Below are positions 17,962 to 26,389 of a DNA stretch of 64,000 nucleotides, in pieces (positions within the stretch are counted from its first letter, which is position 1; each line of letters opens with the position of its first letter). The translations under genes were made by a program, and so were the position numbers. The notes under the pieces were generated by a model. The model was given only the letters and a program-made list of their open reading frames with translations, was not told where the DNA came from and searched no databases. The DNA comes from Bacillota bacterium (GTDB lineage Bacteria; Bacillota; Clostridia; Lachnospirales; Anaerotignaceae): contig JAAVYN010000010.1 of assembly GCA_022791155.1 (NCBI GenBank), forward strand, positions 1 to 64,000, given 5' to 3'.

Positions 17962-19944
17962 ATGAATGATTTAGACAGCTTTACAAGAGAAGAATTAAAA
18001 TATTTGCAGCTCCTTTCGAAGAAGTATCCTGACATAAACAGCGCCAGTGCTGAAATAATCAATCTTCAGGCGATATTGAATCTTCCGAAGGGCACAGAAC
18101 ACTTTGTGAGTGATGTTCATGGTGAATATGAATCTTTCAACCATGTTTTGAAAAACGCCTCAGGGGTTATAAAAAACCATATAAGCGAAATTTTTGGAAC
18201 AGAAATGCGTGAGAGCGAGAAAAAGGCTCTTGCCACATTGATATATTATCCTGAACAGAAGCTTGAAGAAGTCAAAAAAGAAGAAAAAGACGAAATTTTC
18301 GATTGGTATAAAATTACACTCTACAGGCTTGTCACCATCTGCAAAATTTTGGGCTCAAAATATAGCCGTTCAAAAGTTAGAAAGGCATTGCCAAAGGAAT
18401 TTGCATACATAATTGAAGAACTTCTTCACGAAGATCGAAGCGATGCAAACAAACAAATGTATTTCAATGAAATTATAGAAACAATAATACGTCTTTATCA
18501 GGCGGACAGATTTATCATTTCAATTTCAAACCTAATTCAGCGTCTTGCCATAGACCAGCTTCACATAATTGGCGACATATATGACAGAGGCCCAAATGCC
18601 GCAAAAATTATGGATTTGATACAAAAATATCACTGTGTTGACATACAATGGGGAAACCATGACATAAGCTGGATGGGAGCGGCGGCCGGTTGTCAGGCGC
18701 TTATATGCAATGTTGTCAGAATTCAGGCAAGGTATGCCAACCTTGACACAATTGAGGAGGATTATGGAATCAATCTCATACCATTGGCAACCTTTGCCCT
18801 TGAGGTTTATGGCGATGATCCATGCGAAAATTTCATGCCCAAAATTCCTCCCGATGAGATCATGGCCGACAAAGATGCAAGGCTGATTGCGAAAATGCAC
18901 AAGGCAATTTCAATCATGCAGTTTAAGGAAGAAGCAAAAATAATAATGCGCAATCCTGAATTCAAAATGGAAAATCGCCTTTTCCTTGGAACCATTGACA
19001 CCGAAAAGGGAACTGTTTTGATTGAGGGGAAGGAATATAAGCTTAATGACAAAAACTTCCCAACAATCGACCCCAAAAATCCTTATGAGCTCACAGAAGA
19101 AGAACAAATTGTTATGGACAAAATAAAGTTCTCATTTGTCAACAGTGAAAAGCTTCAGGAGCATGTGAGATTTTTGTATAGCGCAGGCTCGTTATACAAA
19201 AAATTCAACTCAAATCTTATGTTCCACGGCTGTGTTCCAATGAACAACGACGGAACACTGAAAGAGATTGTTTTCAGAGGAGAAAGAGTTAAGGGCAAGC
19301 AATATTTTGACTATGTTGACAGAGCTGTGAGAGAGGGCTATTTCAACAAACCGCACACCAGTGGAAAGCGCATATGCATGGATTTGATATGGTATTTGTG
19401 GTGTGGCGAGAACTCACCTCTTTTTGGCAAGAAAAAGATGACCACATTTGAAAGATATTTCATTGATGACAAGGAATCTCATGAGGAAGTTAAAAATCCT
19501 TTTTATACACTAAGAAACAATGAAGACACATGCAGAATGATTTTGAGGGATTTTGGCATGGAGCCGGAAAAGAGCCATATTATAAACGGCCACGTTCCCG
19601 TTAAAGTTTCAAAGGGAGAAAGCCCCATAAAGGCCAATGGAAGGCTTTTTGTCATCGACGGCGGTTTTGCAAAGGCATATCAAAAAGTCACAGGAATTGC
19701 GGGATATACACTCATATACAACTCACACGGGCTTGTGCTTGTTAGCCATGAGCCATTTGAAAGCACTGAAAAAGCCATTGCGGAAGAAAAGGACATACTT
19801 TCATCAACAGTTGCCCTGCAATATTCACAGCAGAGAATAAGAGTTTCAAACACAGACATAGGAGTTGAGCTCAAAAGCAATATATGTGAGCTTGAAAAAC
19901 TTTTGGATGCATATCATCAGGGCATTATAAAAGAAAATAACTGA
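17962..19944 (+). CDS. fbp: Fructose-1,6-bisphosphatase, class III
   Basis: A 660-aa protein, the full size of the Bacillus-type class III enzyme. It carries the metallophosphoesterase motifs [37 protein letters not shown] and INGHVPVK. It hydrolyses fructose-1,6-bisphosphate to fructose-6-phosphate in gluconeogenesis, using Mn2+, in the cytoplasm. The start is ATG 17962, behind AAGGGGG; an upstream ATG in frame overlaps the membrane gene and has no ribosome site. It stands at the end of its unit before a strong terminator. Confidence 0.95.
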   Translation: MNDLDSFTREELKYLQLLSKKYPDINSASAEIINLQAILNLPKGTEHFVSDVHGEYESFNHVLKNASGVIKNHISEIFGTEMRESEKKALATLIYYPEQKLEEVKKEEKDEIFDWYKITLYRLVTICKILGSKYSRSKVRKALPKEFAYIIEELLHEDRSDANKQMYFNEIIETIIRLYQADRFIISISNLIQRLAIDQLHIIGDIYDRGPNAAKIMDLIQKYHCVDIQWGNHDISWMGAAAGCQALICNVVRIQARYANLDTIEEDYGINLIPLATFALEVYGDDPCENFMPKIPPDEIMADKDARLIAKMHKAISIMQFKEEAKIIMRNPEFKMENRLFLGTIDTEKGTVLIEGKEYKLNDKNFPTIDPKNPYELTEEEQIVMDKIKFSFVNSEKLQEHVRFLYSAGSLYKKFNSNLMFHGCVPMNNDGTLKEIVFRGERVKGKQYFDYVDRAVREGYFNKPHTSGKRICMDLIWYLWCGENSPLFGKKKMTTFERYFIDDKESHEEVKNPFYTLRNNEDTCRMILRDFGMEPEKSHIINGHVPVKVSKGESPIKANGRLFVIDGGFAKAYQKVTGIAGYTLIYNSHGLVLVSHEPFESTEKAIAEEKDILSSTVALQYSQQRIRVSNTDIGVELKSNICELEKLLDAYHQGIIKENN

Positions 19945-19967
19945 ATATAAAAACAATATAAAAACTG

Positions 19968-19997
19968 AATCCCCTTCCAAAAAATGTGAAGGGGATT
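19968..19997. terminator. Bidirectional terminator between fbp and DUF1292 gene
   Basis: AATCCCCTTC at 19968-19977 pairs with GAAGGGGATT at 19988-19997, with T residues on the plus side and A residues upstream for the minus gene. Confidence 0.85.
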
Positions 19998-20006
19998 TTG
20001 TTTGGT

Positions 20007-20315
20007 TTATTCGGTTTCCTCTAATTCTTCACTGTCTTCTTCTTCCCAAAGATCATAAAATGTGTTGCTCACTTTTTCGAAAACAATGTCATCTTCGATT
20101 AGCCCAAGTTCGATTTCTTCACCATTTTCGCTATACTCATAAATTAATACTGTTTCATCATCAACAGGCAAAAGTGCTATATATTCTTTGTCTTCAACTT
20201 CAAACACGCCTATAATTCCGCATTCAAGCTCGGTGTCGTCATCAAGGGTCAGAGTCATTGTTTCCATTTCATCATGTTCGTGGTCGCAATTGCAATTGAG
20301 ATTGTCAATGTCCAT
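20007..20315 (-). CDS. DUF1292 domain protein
   Basis: A 102-aa, very acidic protein with the DUF1292 pattern: METMTLTLDDDTELECGIIG, FEVEDKEYIALLP and an acidic C-terminus. The family is conserved in Firmicutes near Holliday resolvase yrrK-type genes; its role is unknown. The start at 20315 has TTAAGGAGGACT directly upstream, which excludes the longer frame starting further out. It is an isolated gene here, convergent with fbp. Confidence 0.88.
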   Translation of the reverse strand: MDIDNLNCNCDHEHDEMETMTLTLDDDTELECGIIGVFEVEDKEYIALLPVDDETVLIYEYSENGEEIELGLIEDDIVFEKVSNTFYDLWEEEDSEELEETE

Positions 20316-20608
20316 TGTGAAGTCCTCCTTAAAATTAATTTTTTGAAAATTGCCATTTTGTTTGCCGGAATGAGAAGCTTGAAGCTTCCTTGCGAGTGCA
20401 AAGCTTGTTAATGCGGCGGAACAACTGAAAACATTTTTGCCATGTGTGAAAAACAAGAAATGTTTGTCAAAAAAGCTGAATTTTTCGCAAACTTTTGATC
20501 CGCCAATCAATTTTATAATTTATTATATCATAGTTTTGCCATGCGACGTTGGATTTTTTACAATTTTCTTAAAAAAATCTTACCCGGCTATTAAAGTTCT
20601 TTGAGTAC

Positions 20609-20637
20609 TTGACATTGCATAGTACATAATATAATAT
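20609..20637 (+). promoter_or_regulatory. Promoter of the PadR operon
   Basis: TTGACA at 20609-20614 with TATAAT at 20630-20635 (15-bp spacer) or TAATAT at 20632-20637 (17). The AGTAC...GTAC half-sites nearby (20605-20625) may form the PadR operator. Confidence 0.6.
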
Positions 20638-20653
20638 TATAGCAAGGCAGGTG

Positions 20654-20983
20654 ATGGATTTGAACGCACAGTTTAAAAAAGGCGTGTTGGAACTGATTGT
20701 GCTTATGTCGGTTACAAGCCGTGACATGTATGGCTATGAGCTGGTGAGTGAAGTTTCAAAAGTGATTGACGTGAATGAGGGCACAATTTATCCTCTCTTG
20801 AAACGCCTGACCAATGAGCATTATTTTGAAACATATCTAAAAGAATCCTCAGAAGGGCCACCCAGAAAATACTACCATTTGACGGCAGCAGGACTGCTTT
20901 ATAAAGATAATCTCAAAAACGAATGGCAGGATTTTTCGGACAGAGTGAACAATTTCATTAAGGAGTGTGAAAAAAATGAATAA
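20654..20983 (+). CDS. PadR family transcriptional regulator
   Basis: A 109-aa protein with a PadR winged helix: QFKKGVLELIVLMSVTSRDMYGYEL, then GTIYPLLKRL and the PPRKYYHLTAAG wing. PadR proteins of this short type (subfamily 2) repress small membrane-protein operons that include a HAAS/DUF1700 gene, exactly as found next. The start is given as ATG 20654; GTG 20651 or TTG 20660 are possible. The end overlaps the next gene by 8 bases. Confidence 0.92.
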   Translation: MDLNAQFKKGVLELIVLMSVTSRDMYGYELVSEVSKVIDVNEGTIYPLLKRLTNEHYFETYLKESSEGPPRKYYHLTAAGLLYKDNLKNEWQDFSDRVNNFIKECEKNE

Positions 20984-21908
20984 GGCGGAATTTTTGCATA
21001 CTTTGGGAAAGCGCCTTCAGGTGTTGAATGAAAAGGAAAGAGCCGACATATTGAATGAATACTCACAGCATATTGACATGAGAGTTGAAAGCGGGATGAG
21101 CGAGGAAGAAACAATTAAAGATTTTGGGGATTTTGATGAGCTTGTTTCGGAGATACTTGAGGCTTATAACTTGAACCCAAACTTCAACAGAAGCCACATT
21201 GACAGTGAAGAGATCACAAGGAAGGTGTCTGGAATTTTTTCAAATTTGGGCTCCATATTGGGAGACACATTGGAACGGTTGAATCTGCTCATTAAAAGCA
21301 TACCATATAAAAATCCTTCTTTTCTTATAAAATTTACACTTTTGGTTTTTGGGATTTTTGTTTTGTATGTTTTTTCGACAGCTGTTATATTCCACATGTC
21401 AGATTTTATAAGTGAAATTTTTCCTTATTATATGTCAGGAATAGTTTGGTTTGTTGTTTTTATTGTGTTTAACATAATGTTCATAATATTGAGTGTGACC
21501 ATTTTATATGCATACACTTCGAATGCAAAAGAGAAAAGTGAGGCTTGTGAAAACGGCGAAGGTTCAGTGAACAAAATCAAGCTTCCCAAAATTGATGTCA
21601 GCAAAATTAAGCTAAAAAAAGAGGAATGTGCCGAAAAAAGAGAGGGGCGGAAAATGGAACTGCATTTGATAGAAAAAATACTTGGATTTTTAATTTTCAT
21701 GCTTAAGCTGTTTGTTATATTCTTTTTTCTGCTTCCGATTGCCGGAATGTTGTTTTTTGCTGTGATAGGGCTTGGGCTTTTGGTTGTTATGTGTTTTATG
21801 GGTTATCCTGTCATTGGAATTGCCATGATAGATTTGGGAGCCGTTGTGTGCGGTGTAACTTTCATATGGTTTGTTTGGGATTTGATTATGAAAAACAGGG
21901 AGGCGTGA
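20976..21908 (+). CDS. HAAS/DUF1700 domain membrane protein
   Basis: A 310-aa protein. The N-terminal HAAS domain (about 1-70: KAEFLHTLGKRLQVLNEKER, EYSQHIDMRVESGMSEEE, then a FGDFDELVSEIL helix) is a soluble helical signalling module. After it come about four or five membrane helices and a Lys-rich cytoplasmic loop (KIDVSKIKLKKEE). It is partnered with PadR in many Firmicutes, where it senses membrane state and controls PadR. ATG 20976 follows AAGGAG by 10 bases and overlaps padR. Confidence 0.88.
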   Translation: MNKAEFLHTLGKRLQVLNEKERADILNEYSQHIDMRVESGMSEEETIKDFGDFDELVSEILEAYNLNPNFNRSHIDSEEITRKVSGIFSNLGSILGDTLERLNLLIKSIPYKNPSFLIKFTLLVFGIFVLYVFSTAVIFHMSDFISEIFPYYMSGIVWFVVFIVFNIMFIILSVTILYAYTSNAKEKSEACENGEGSVNKIKLPKIDVSKIKLKKEECAEKREGRKMELHLIEKILGFLIFMLKLFVIFFFLLPIAGMLFFAVIGLGLLVVMCFMGYPVIGIAMIDLGAVVCGVTFIWFVWDLIMKNREA

Positions 21909-21911
21909 AGA

Positions 21912-22535
21912 ATGGCTTTTCAAAAGAAATTGTTTTTTGGATTTTTGATTGGGCTTGTTTTGATTGGAGTTGGCTGTGGAGTTACATTTGCTGAAATTTC
22001 GACGTTTGAATATGGAGGAAAGAAAAACATTACTGAAAATGGCACTGAAACAAAAACAATGGCGCTTAAAATTGACGATACAAAAGAAAATTACTATTTT
22101 ACCATGTCGCGTTATTACACAGGTGAAAATATGAAGGTTGAGGTTGACGACTCATTGAGCGATGAAGAAATTGTTATTGAAGCGGAAGTCAACGGAAGCG
22201 GAGTTGTGCCGGAAATTTCAATAGACAACGGATTTTATGAGAACATGGAATATTATGAAAGCTATAATGGATATAATGGCGAAGTGATATATCAGGACAA
22301 TGGAGGACAATATTATGACATTAGACAAATGACAGAAAAAGATATGATTTGCAATATATATTTCAACTACTACAGATATAATAATGGAGCCTTAAATTTT
22401 GTAAAGCATAAAGATGAATTTCTGGCATCGCTTAAAGAAAGGAAGCTTTATGATTATGTGTATAATGACGTTGAAAAAGTGACAATAAAGGTTTCACCAG
22501 CAAACAAGAACAGAGTTTTTATAATTTTTGACTGA
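21912..22535 (+). CDS. Membrane-anchored exported protein, third gene of the PadR operon
   Basis: A 207-aa protein with an N-terminal signal anchor (FFGFLIGLVLIGVGCGVTFAE). The outer part is beta-rich and tyrosine-rich (YYESYNGYNGEVIYQDNGGQYY). It resembles the DUF4097-like surface proteins that follow HAAS genes, but it is short. It starts 4 bases after the HAAS stop. Its function is unknown. Confidence 0.75.
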   Translation: MAFQKKLFFGFLIGLVLIGVGCGVTFAEISTFEYGGKKNITENGTETKTMALKIDDTKENYYFTMSRYYTGENMKVEVDDSLSDEEIVIEAEVNGSGVVPEISIDNGFYENMEYYESYNGYNGEVIYQDNGGQYYDIRQMTEKDMICNIYFNYYRYNNGALNFVKHKDEFLASLKERKLYDYVYNDVEKVTIKVSPANKNRVFIIFD

Positions 22536-22547
22536 AATATATTAAAA

Positions 22548-22598
22548 AAACCGGAGCCGTGGTTTTCAAAGCTGAAGCTTGAAAGCTGCGGTTTGTTT
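22548..22598 (+). terminator. Probable terminator after PadR operon
   Basis: AAACCG at 22548-22553 pairs with CGGTTT at 22589-22594, with an inner AGCTT/AAGCT pairing; GTTTTA follows. Confidence 0.6.
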
Positions 22599-22674
22599 TA
22601 TAAAAAATATTTTTTATAATTTCATTAAACAAATTTTTATAGAATGCCATATATTATAATTAGGGGTGATGATT

Positions 22675-22794
22675 ATGGCGTTTATATTGATTTTGATTGC
22701 TATTCCGGTTATATATTATTTTGCGAACAAAGACAGAGGATGCTGTGGAAACTGCTCAAGGTGCAGAAAGGGAGGGCAGCGGCACATAAAATGA
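22675..22794 (+). CDS. Small FeoB-associated-like Cys-rich membrane protein
   Basis: A 39-residue gene. It has one hydrophobic helix (AFILILIAIPVIYYFA), then the Cys motif CCGNCSRC and a basic tail. This is the pattern of the FeoB-associated Cys-rich membrane family (PF12669-like). It has a strong AGGGGTGAT ribosome site and TATAAT at 22655-22660. No feoAB is nearby, so it acts apart from or at a distance from an iron transporter. It may bind iron or a cluster at the membrane (inference). Confidence 0.78.
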   Translation: MAFILILIAIPVIYYFANKDRGCCGNCSRCRKGGQRHIK

Positions 22795-22985
22795 AAACAT
22801 GAAAAGCTGTCCATTCAAAAAAGTGACAATGTAAATCATGAATTTAATGTTCCAACTCACAAAAAGTTGGTTCTTCTGTTTTCAAAAAAAAATTGTTGTT
22901 GCAACACCGCTTTCATTTGAATGCAAATGAGGGGCAAAATGCTGATGCGGACTTTGAGTGTCTTTGATTTTATATATTTTGATTT

Positions 22986-23012
22986 TGCGGCGCCTTTTTG
23001 ATGGACGCCGCA
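22986..23012. terminator. Hairpin near 3' end of the Crp/Fnr gene
   Basis: TGCGGCG at 22986-22992 pairs with CGCCGCA at 23006-23012. There is no T run on the minus side, so terminator activity for the minus-strand gene is uncertain. Confidence 0.4.
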
Positions 23013-23034
23013 TAAATTTTTGGTTGAAATTGCT

Positions 23035-23682
23035 TTATTGCTTGAGAACAAAATGGTTTTTTTTGAAACTCAAAAGACCCTCGTCTCTCAAGCGGCAAAG
23101 TTCGTTTGACATGGCGCTTCTGTCAAGTGAGAGATAATCGGCCATTTGCTGGCGGTTGAATGGAATGTCAAATGAGGGAGAACCGTTTTTTTGTGATTGC
23201 GAGGAAAGATATGAAAGAAGTTTTTCGCGTGAGGAACGCTTTGTTATGTGTTCCATTTTTTTGGTTAGCAGTATATTTTTTTCGGCAAGTATTTTGAGAA
23301 GATTTTGTATAAACCTCATTTGTGTGTCGTGGGGAATGGATTTTGATGACAATATTTTTTTTGGACTGAAAAAAAGAATTTCACTTTTTTCGGCGGCAAG
23401 CACACTGACGGCCATGGGTTCGTTGTCAGCGCATGCATATGATTCGGCAAATATGTCGCCTTTGCCAATTTCCGATATAATAGTGCGGTTGCCCCAAAAA
23501 TCGTCATTGACCAAAAGAACCATTCCAGAAATTATTACACCTATTTGAGATGTTTTGTTTCCGGCAGACAAAACGAATTCGTCTTTGGCGAAAGTTTTGA
23601 TTTCACTGTTGAAACAATCTGTCAATGCTTTTAGGCCGTTGCTGTCAATTCCACTAAATAGTTTTTGATTGAATATGTTCAT
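23035..23682 (-). CDS. Crp/Fnr family regulator (HcpR-like)
   Basis: A 215-aa protein. It has an N-terminal cyclic-nucleotide-type sensor barrel (GNKTSQIGVIISGMVLLVNDD, GDIFAESYACA) and a C-terminal winged helix (FNRQQMADYLSLDRSAMSNE). It lacks the N-terminal Cys cluster of Fnr, so oxygen sensing by a bound cluster of Fnr type is unlikely. The start at 23682 excludes a longer non-homologous head. The divergent neighbour is a 2x[4Fe-4S] ferredoxin gene. HcpR regulators control hcp and frdX, a related ferredoxin, in clostridia, so an HcpR-like role in nitrosative stress is plausible but unproved. Confidence 0.87.
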   Translation of the reverse strand: MNIFNQKLFSGIDSNGLKALTDCFNSEIKTFAKDEFVLSAGNKTSQIGVIISGMVLLVNDDFWGNRTIISEIGKGDIFAESYACADNEPMAVSVLAAEKSEILFFSPKKILSSKSIPHDTQMRFIQNLLKILAEKNILLTKKMEHITKRSSREKLLSYLSSQSQKNGSPSFDIPFNRQQMADYLSLDRSAMSNELCRLRDEGLLSFKKNHFVLKQ

Positions 23683-23789
23683 AAATGCCCTTTCTGTTGT
23701 AATTACAACTGATTTATATAGTGTATTGTAGTATATTATTATCGTTGAATCAACAAAAAACAATATTAAATATTTTTTGGAGGGCATGA

Positions 23790-24479
23790 ATGATAAGAAA
23801 AATTATTGAAATAGATGAAGAAAAATGCAATGGCTGTGGAATATGTGCAGAAGCATGTCACGAGGGTGCCATATGTGTGATTGATGGGAAAGCGAAACTC
23901 ATGAGAGAGGATTATTGTGACGGGCTTGGCGACTGTCTTCCGGCTTGTCCAGAAAGCGCAATATCATTTGTTGAAAGAGAGGCGGCGGCATATGATGAAA
24001 AAGCGGCCAATGAAAACAAGGCGAAAAAACAAAAAGGCGGCAGCTTTCAATCAAGCAGGCATGTGTTGGCTGAAAATGAAAAAAATGATTTTGATGAAGC
24101 GGGATTTGAGATTAAATCAAGACTTTTGCAATGGCCTGTGCAGATAAAACTTGTTCCTGTGAAAGCTGACTTTTTTGAAGGCGCCAATCTTCTTGTGGCT
24201 GCTGACTGCACAGCTTTTGCATATGGCGATTTTCACAGAAAGTTCATTGAAAACAAAACAACTGTTATAGGCTGTCCAAAGCTTGATGCTGTCGATTATT
24301 CTCAAAAGCTTGGTGACATATTAAGAGAAAACGATGTTAAAAGTGTCACTGTTTTGCGAATGGAAGTTCCATGTTGCAAAGGGATTGAAAATGCTGTGAT
24401 GAATGCGGTTGACATGAGCGGCAAAAAAGTTCCTGTGGAAGTTTTCACAATAACAACTGACGGGTGTATAAAATTATAA
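23790..24479 (+). CDS. 2x[4Fe-4S] ferredoxin-like protein with C-terminal domain
   Basis: A 229-aa protein. Two cluster motifs open it: CNGCGICAEAC (about residues 14-24) and a second with CDGLGDCLPACP, together forming a bacterial ferredoxin domain; the second spacing is altered by insertion (CxxxxxC). A Lys-rich linker follows, then a domain with CTAFAYGDFHRKF, TVIGCPKLD and MEVPCCKGIE, conserved in anaerobes beside Crp/Fnr or hcp genes. It is probably an electron carrier in the cytoplasm. The regulator is divergent, sharing the 107-bp promoter region. Confidence 0.87.
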   Translation: MIRKIIEIDEEKCNGCGICAEACHEGAICVIDGKAKLMREDYCDGLGDCLPACPESAISFVEREAAAYDEKAANENKAKKQKGGSFQSSRHVLAENEKNDFDEAGFEIKSRLLQWPVQIKLVPVKADFFEGANLLVAADCTAFAYGDFHRKFIENKTTVIGCPKLDAVDYSQKLGDILRENDVKSVTVLRMEVPCCKGIENAVMNAVDMSGKKVPVEVFTITTDGCIKL

Positions 24480-24552
24480 AATTTTTTAACTGCACAAGCA
24501 CTGTGATAAGCAGAGGTGAATATATTGTAATAAAAAAATTTGGAGGAAGAAA

Positions 24553-25557
24553 ATGAAAAAAAGAGCTTTATTGTGTGTTTTTTCATCACTTCTGCTTATC
24601 ATTGGAGTTTTATCAGGCTGCTCAAAGGAAGAAGAACTCACGGAAGTGCGGCTTAACGAGGTTGTTCATTCAATATTTTATGCACCGCAATATGTGGCTA
24701 TGGCGGAGGGCTTTTTTGAAGAAGAGGGCATAGAAATAGTTTTGGATGTTGGCCAGGGAGCTGACAAATCGATGACAGCATTGCTTTCAGACAGTGCTGA
24801 CATAGCGCTTTTGGGAACAGAAGCCGGAATATATGTTTATAATGAGGGCAAAGAGGGCTATCCAAAAGCATTTGCCCAGCTCACACAGCGTGCCGGGAAT
24901 TTTCTTGTTTCAAGAACAGAGGAGCCCGAATTCAAGTGGAGCGATCTTCAGGGAAAATCTGTCATAGGCGGCCGCCTTGGAGGCATGCCAGAACTCATTT
25001 TGGAATATATAATCAAAGAAAATGGCATGAAAATTGGTGAAAATGTCGACATTATAAACAACATTTCATTCACTTCAACAAGTGGCGCGTTTGTGGCTGA
25101 TGTGGGAGACTATACTGTTGAGTTTGAGCCTGTGGCCACAACTTTGGAGGAGCAGGGAAATGGATATATTGTGGCAAGCCTTGGCGAGGCAAGCGGATAT
25201 GTTCCATACACTGTGTATATGGCATCACAGGAATATATTGAGGAAAATGCTGAAACGGTTCAAAAATTCACAAATGCCATATACAAGGGCCAAAAATGGG
25301 TGAATGAACATTCATCAGCAGAAATTGCAGAAGTTTGCCTTCCTTATTTTGAAGACAGCAACATTGAATCGCTGACGAAGATAATAGACAGATATAAATC
25401 TCAAGACACATGGAAGGGAGATCCTGTTTTCAGTGAAGAGGGCTTTGAACTCATTCAGGACATAATGGAAGAAGGAGGCGAGCTCAGCGGCAGAGTTGAT
25501 TTTGACAAATTTGTTGACACAGAATTTGCAAAGAAAGCTGTTGAGACAGTCAAATAA
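24553..25557 (+). CDS. NMT1/THI5-like ABC substrate-binding lipoprotein
   Basis: A 334-aa protein. The signal peptide ends in a lipobox (LSGC at about residues 20-23). The mature part begins with the NMT1/SsuA pattern (VHSIFYAPQYVAMAEGFFEEEGIEI), then LLSDSADIALLGTEA. The family binds sulfonates, nitrate, thiamine precursors or riboflavin for import. The permease and ATPase genes that normally accompany it are missing on both sides, so it is an orphan binding protein. A terminator lies about 70 bases after its stop. Confidence 0.88.
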   Translation: MKKRALLCVFSSLLLIIGVLSGCSKEEELTEVRLNEVVHSIFYAPQYVAMAEGFFEEEGIEIVLDVGQGADKSMTALLSDSADIALLGTEAGIYVYNEGKEGYPKAFAQLTQRAGNFLVSRTEEPEFKWSDLQGKSVIGGRLGGMPELILEYIIKENGMKIGENVDIINNISFTSTSGAFVADVGDYTVEFEPVATTLEEQGNGYIVASLGEASGYVPYTVYMASQEYIEENAETVQKFTNAIYKGQKWVNEHSSAEIAEVCLPYFEDSNIESLTKIIDRYKSQDTWKGDPVFSEEGFELIQDIMEEGGELSGRVDFDKFVDTEFAKKAVETVK

Positions 25558-25626
25558 AAAAAGACATGTGTTTGATTTTTTGCCAAACAAAATGAGTGGC
25601 GAAAAAGCACTTTGACAAAGGAAGCG

Positions 25627-25660
25627 GCGGCAATGCTTTTGAAAAGCTTGCCGCTGTTTT
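25627..25660 (+). terminator. Terminator after the NMT1-like gene
   Basis: GCGGCAA at 25627-25633 pairs with TTGCCGC at 25648-25654, with inner GCTTTT/AAAAGC; TGTTTTGATTT follows. Confidence 0.75.
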
Positions 25661-25851
25661 GATTTGCGCGTGCATATTTGGTTGGCAATGATGTGCATGG
25701 CCTAAAATGCCTGTGTTTGAAGAAGATTTTTTTGGCGGCTAAAGGCTGTTTGATTTGGAAAAACTTTGAGGAACTTAAAATATAAAAAACCGGAAAATTC
25801 TCCATTGCTGATTGCGGAATTTTGAAGAATGAGCACTGAAATAAATTAAGT

Positions 25852-25880
25852 TTGTATAAAAAGAAATTTTATGATATAAT
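25852..25880 (+). promoter_or_regulatory. Promoter of candidate orphan RNA
   Basis: TTGTAT at 25852-25857, a 17-bp spacer, then an extended TGATATAAT box with TATAAT at 25875-25880. No gene with a ribosome site follows for 500 bases. Confidence 0.7.
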
Positions 25881-25886
25881 ATCCGC

Positions 25887-26110
25887 AAGAAGTGGAGAAA
25901 GACAAGCTGAAAAATAAATCTTTCACTTATGGGAAAATTTATTCGCGGATTGTTTTGAGAGGCGGAGCGACTAAGAAAAAAGGAAGTTTTTTCGAGTTTC
26001 TCATCTGAGTTGCGGAAAGAAGCAAAAAGTTGAGAAAGACAAGCTTTATATTAAAACTTTGAAGTTTTGGCGCGAAAACCGCCTTAAACCGAGAATTTTT
26101 GCGTTTATAA
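25887..26110 (+). ncRNA. Candidate structured non-coding RNA, family unknown
   Basis: It starts just after a good promoter and has no coding frame. Several hairpins are visible: AATAAAT...ATTTATT near 25912-25945, AAAAAA-GGAAG-TTTTTT near 25976-25992, and a longer one in which TTTCTCA (25997-26003) pairs with TGAGAAA (26031-26037), enclosing TTGC/GCAA. A GGCG/CGCC hairpin lies near 26069-26083. The word GAGAAAGACAAGCT is repeated at the 5' end and about 138 nt later. It lies upstream of a NlpC/P60 gene that has its own promoter. It does not match the c-di-AMP, c-di-GMP or SRP consensus I remember. Confidence 0.5.
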
Positions 26111-26303
26111 AAATTTATTTGTTTGTAATTATTTGTTTAAATATATGTAACGAAACTGGCAAAATAAATGTAACAATTTTTTAATATACGAAATATATTA
26201 CAAGTATATTACAAAAAAAATCTCCATTTTTAAGAAAAAAGTAATTGATTTTGTTGGAAATATACAAAAAAATCCAATTTGAAGGTTAATTTTTAATTTG
26301 CAG

Positions 26304-26354
26304 TTGACATTTTCGGCATACAACTCTATAATTAACATGTAACAAATACGTAAC
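26304..26354 (+). promoter_or_regulatory. Consensus promoter and WalR-like box before NlpC/P60 gene
   Basis: TTGACA at 26304-26309 and TATAAT at 26327-26332 are spaced exactly 17 bp. TGTAAC-AAATA-CGTAAC at 26338-26354 resembles the WalR box (two TGTWAH half-sites, 5-bp gap), with one mismatch. Control by the WalRK cell-wall system is inferred; the box lies at the transcript start. Confidence 0.7.
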
Positions 26355-26389
26355 AATTTGATTAAAACGATTATAAATGGGGGTATACC

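Noticed and set aside
23744..23754. FNR box GTTGAATCAAC
   Set aside because: The half-sites touch at a single base; the Fnr/Crp boxes need about 4-6 bases between them.
25997..26037. SRP RNA-like GGAA hairpin
   Set aside because: The GCGGAAAGAAGC word recalls the SRP loop, but the pairing around it (TTGC/GCAA) does not form helix 8 with the conserved asymmetric loop.
25887..26389. c-di-AMP (ydaO) riboswitch before the NlpC/P60 gene
   Set aside because: These often precede NlpC/P60 genes, but the conserved GGGGAACC-type core and companion words are missing and the gene has its own promoter downstream.
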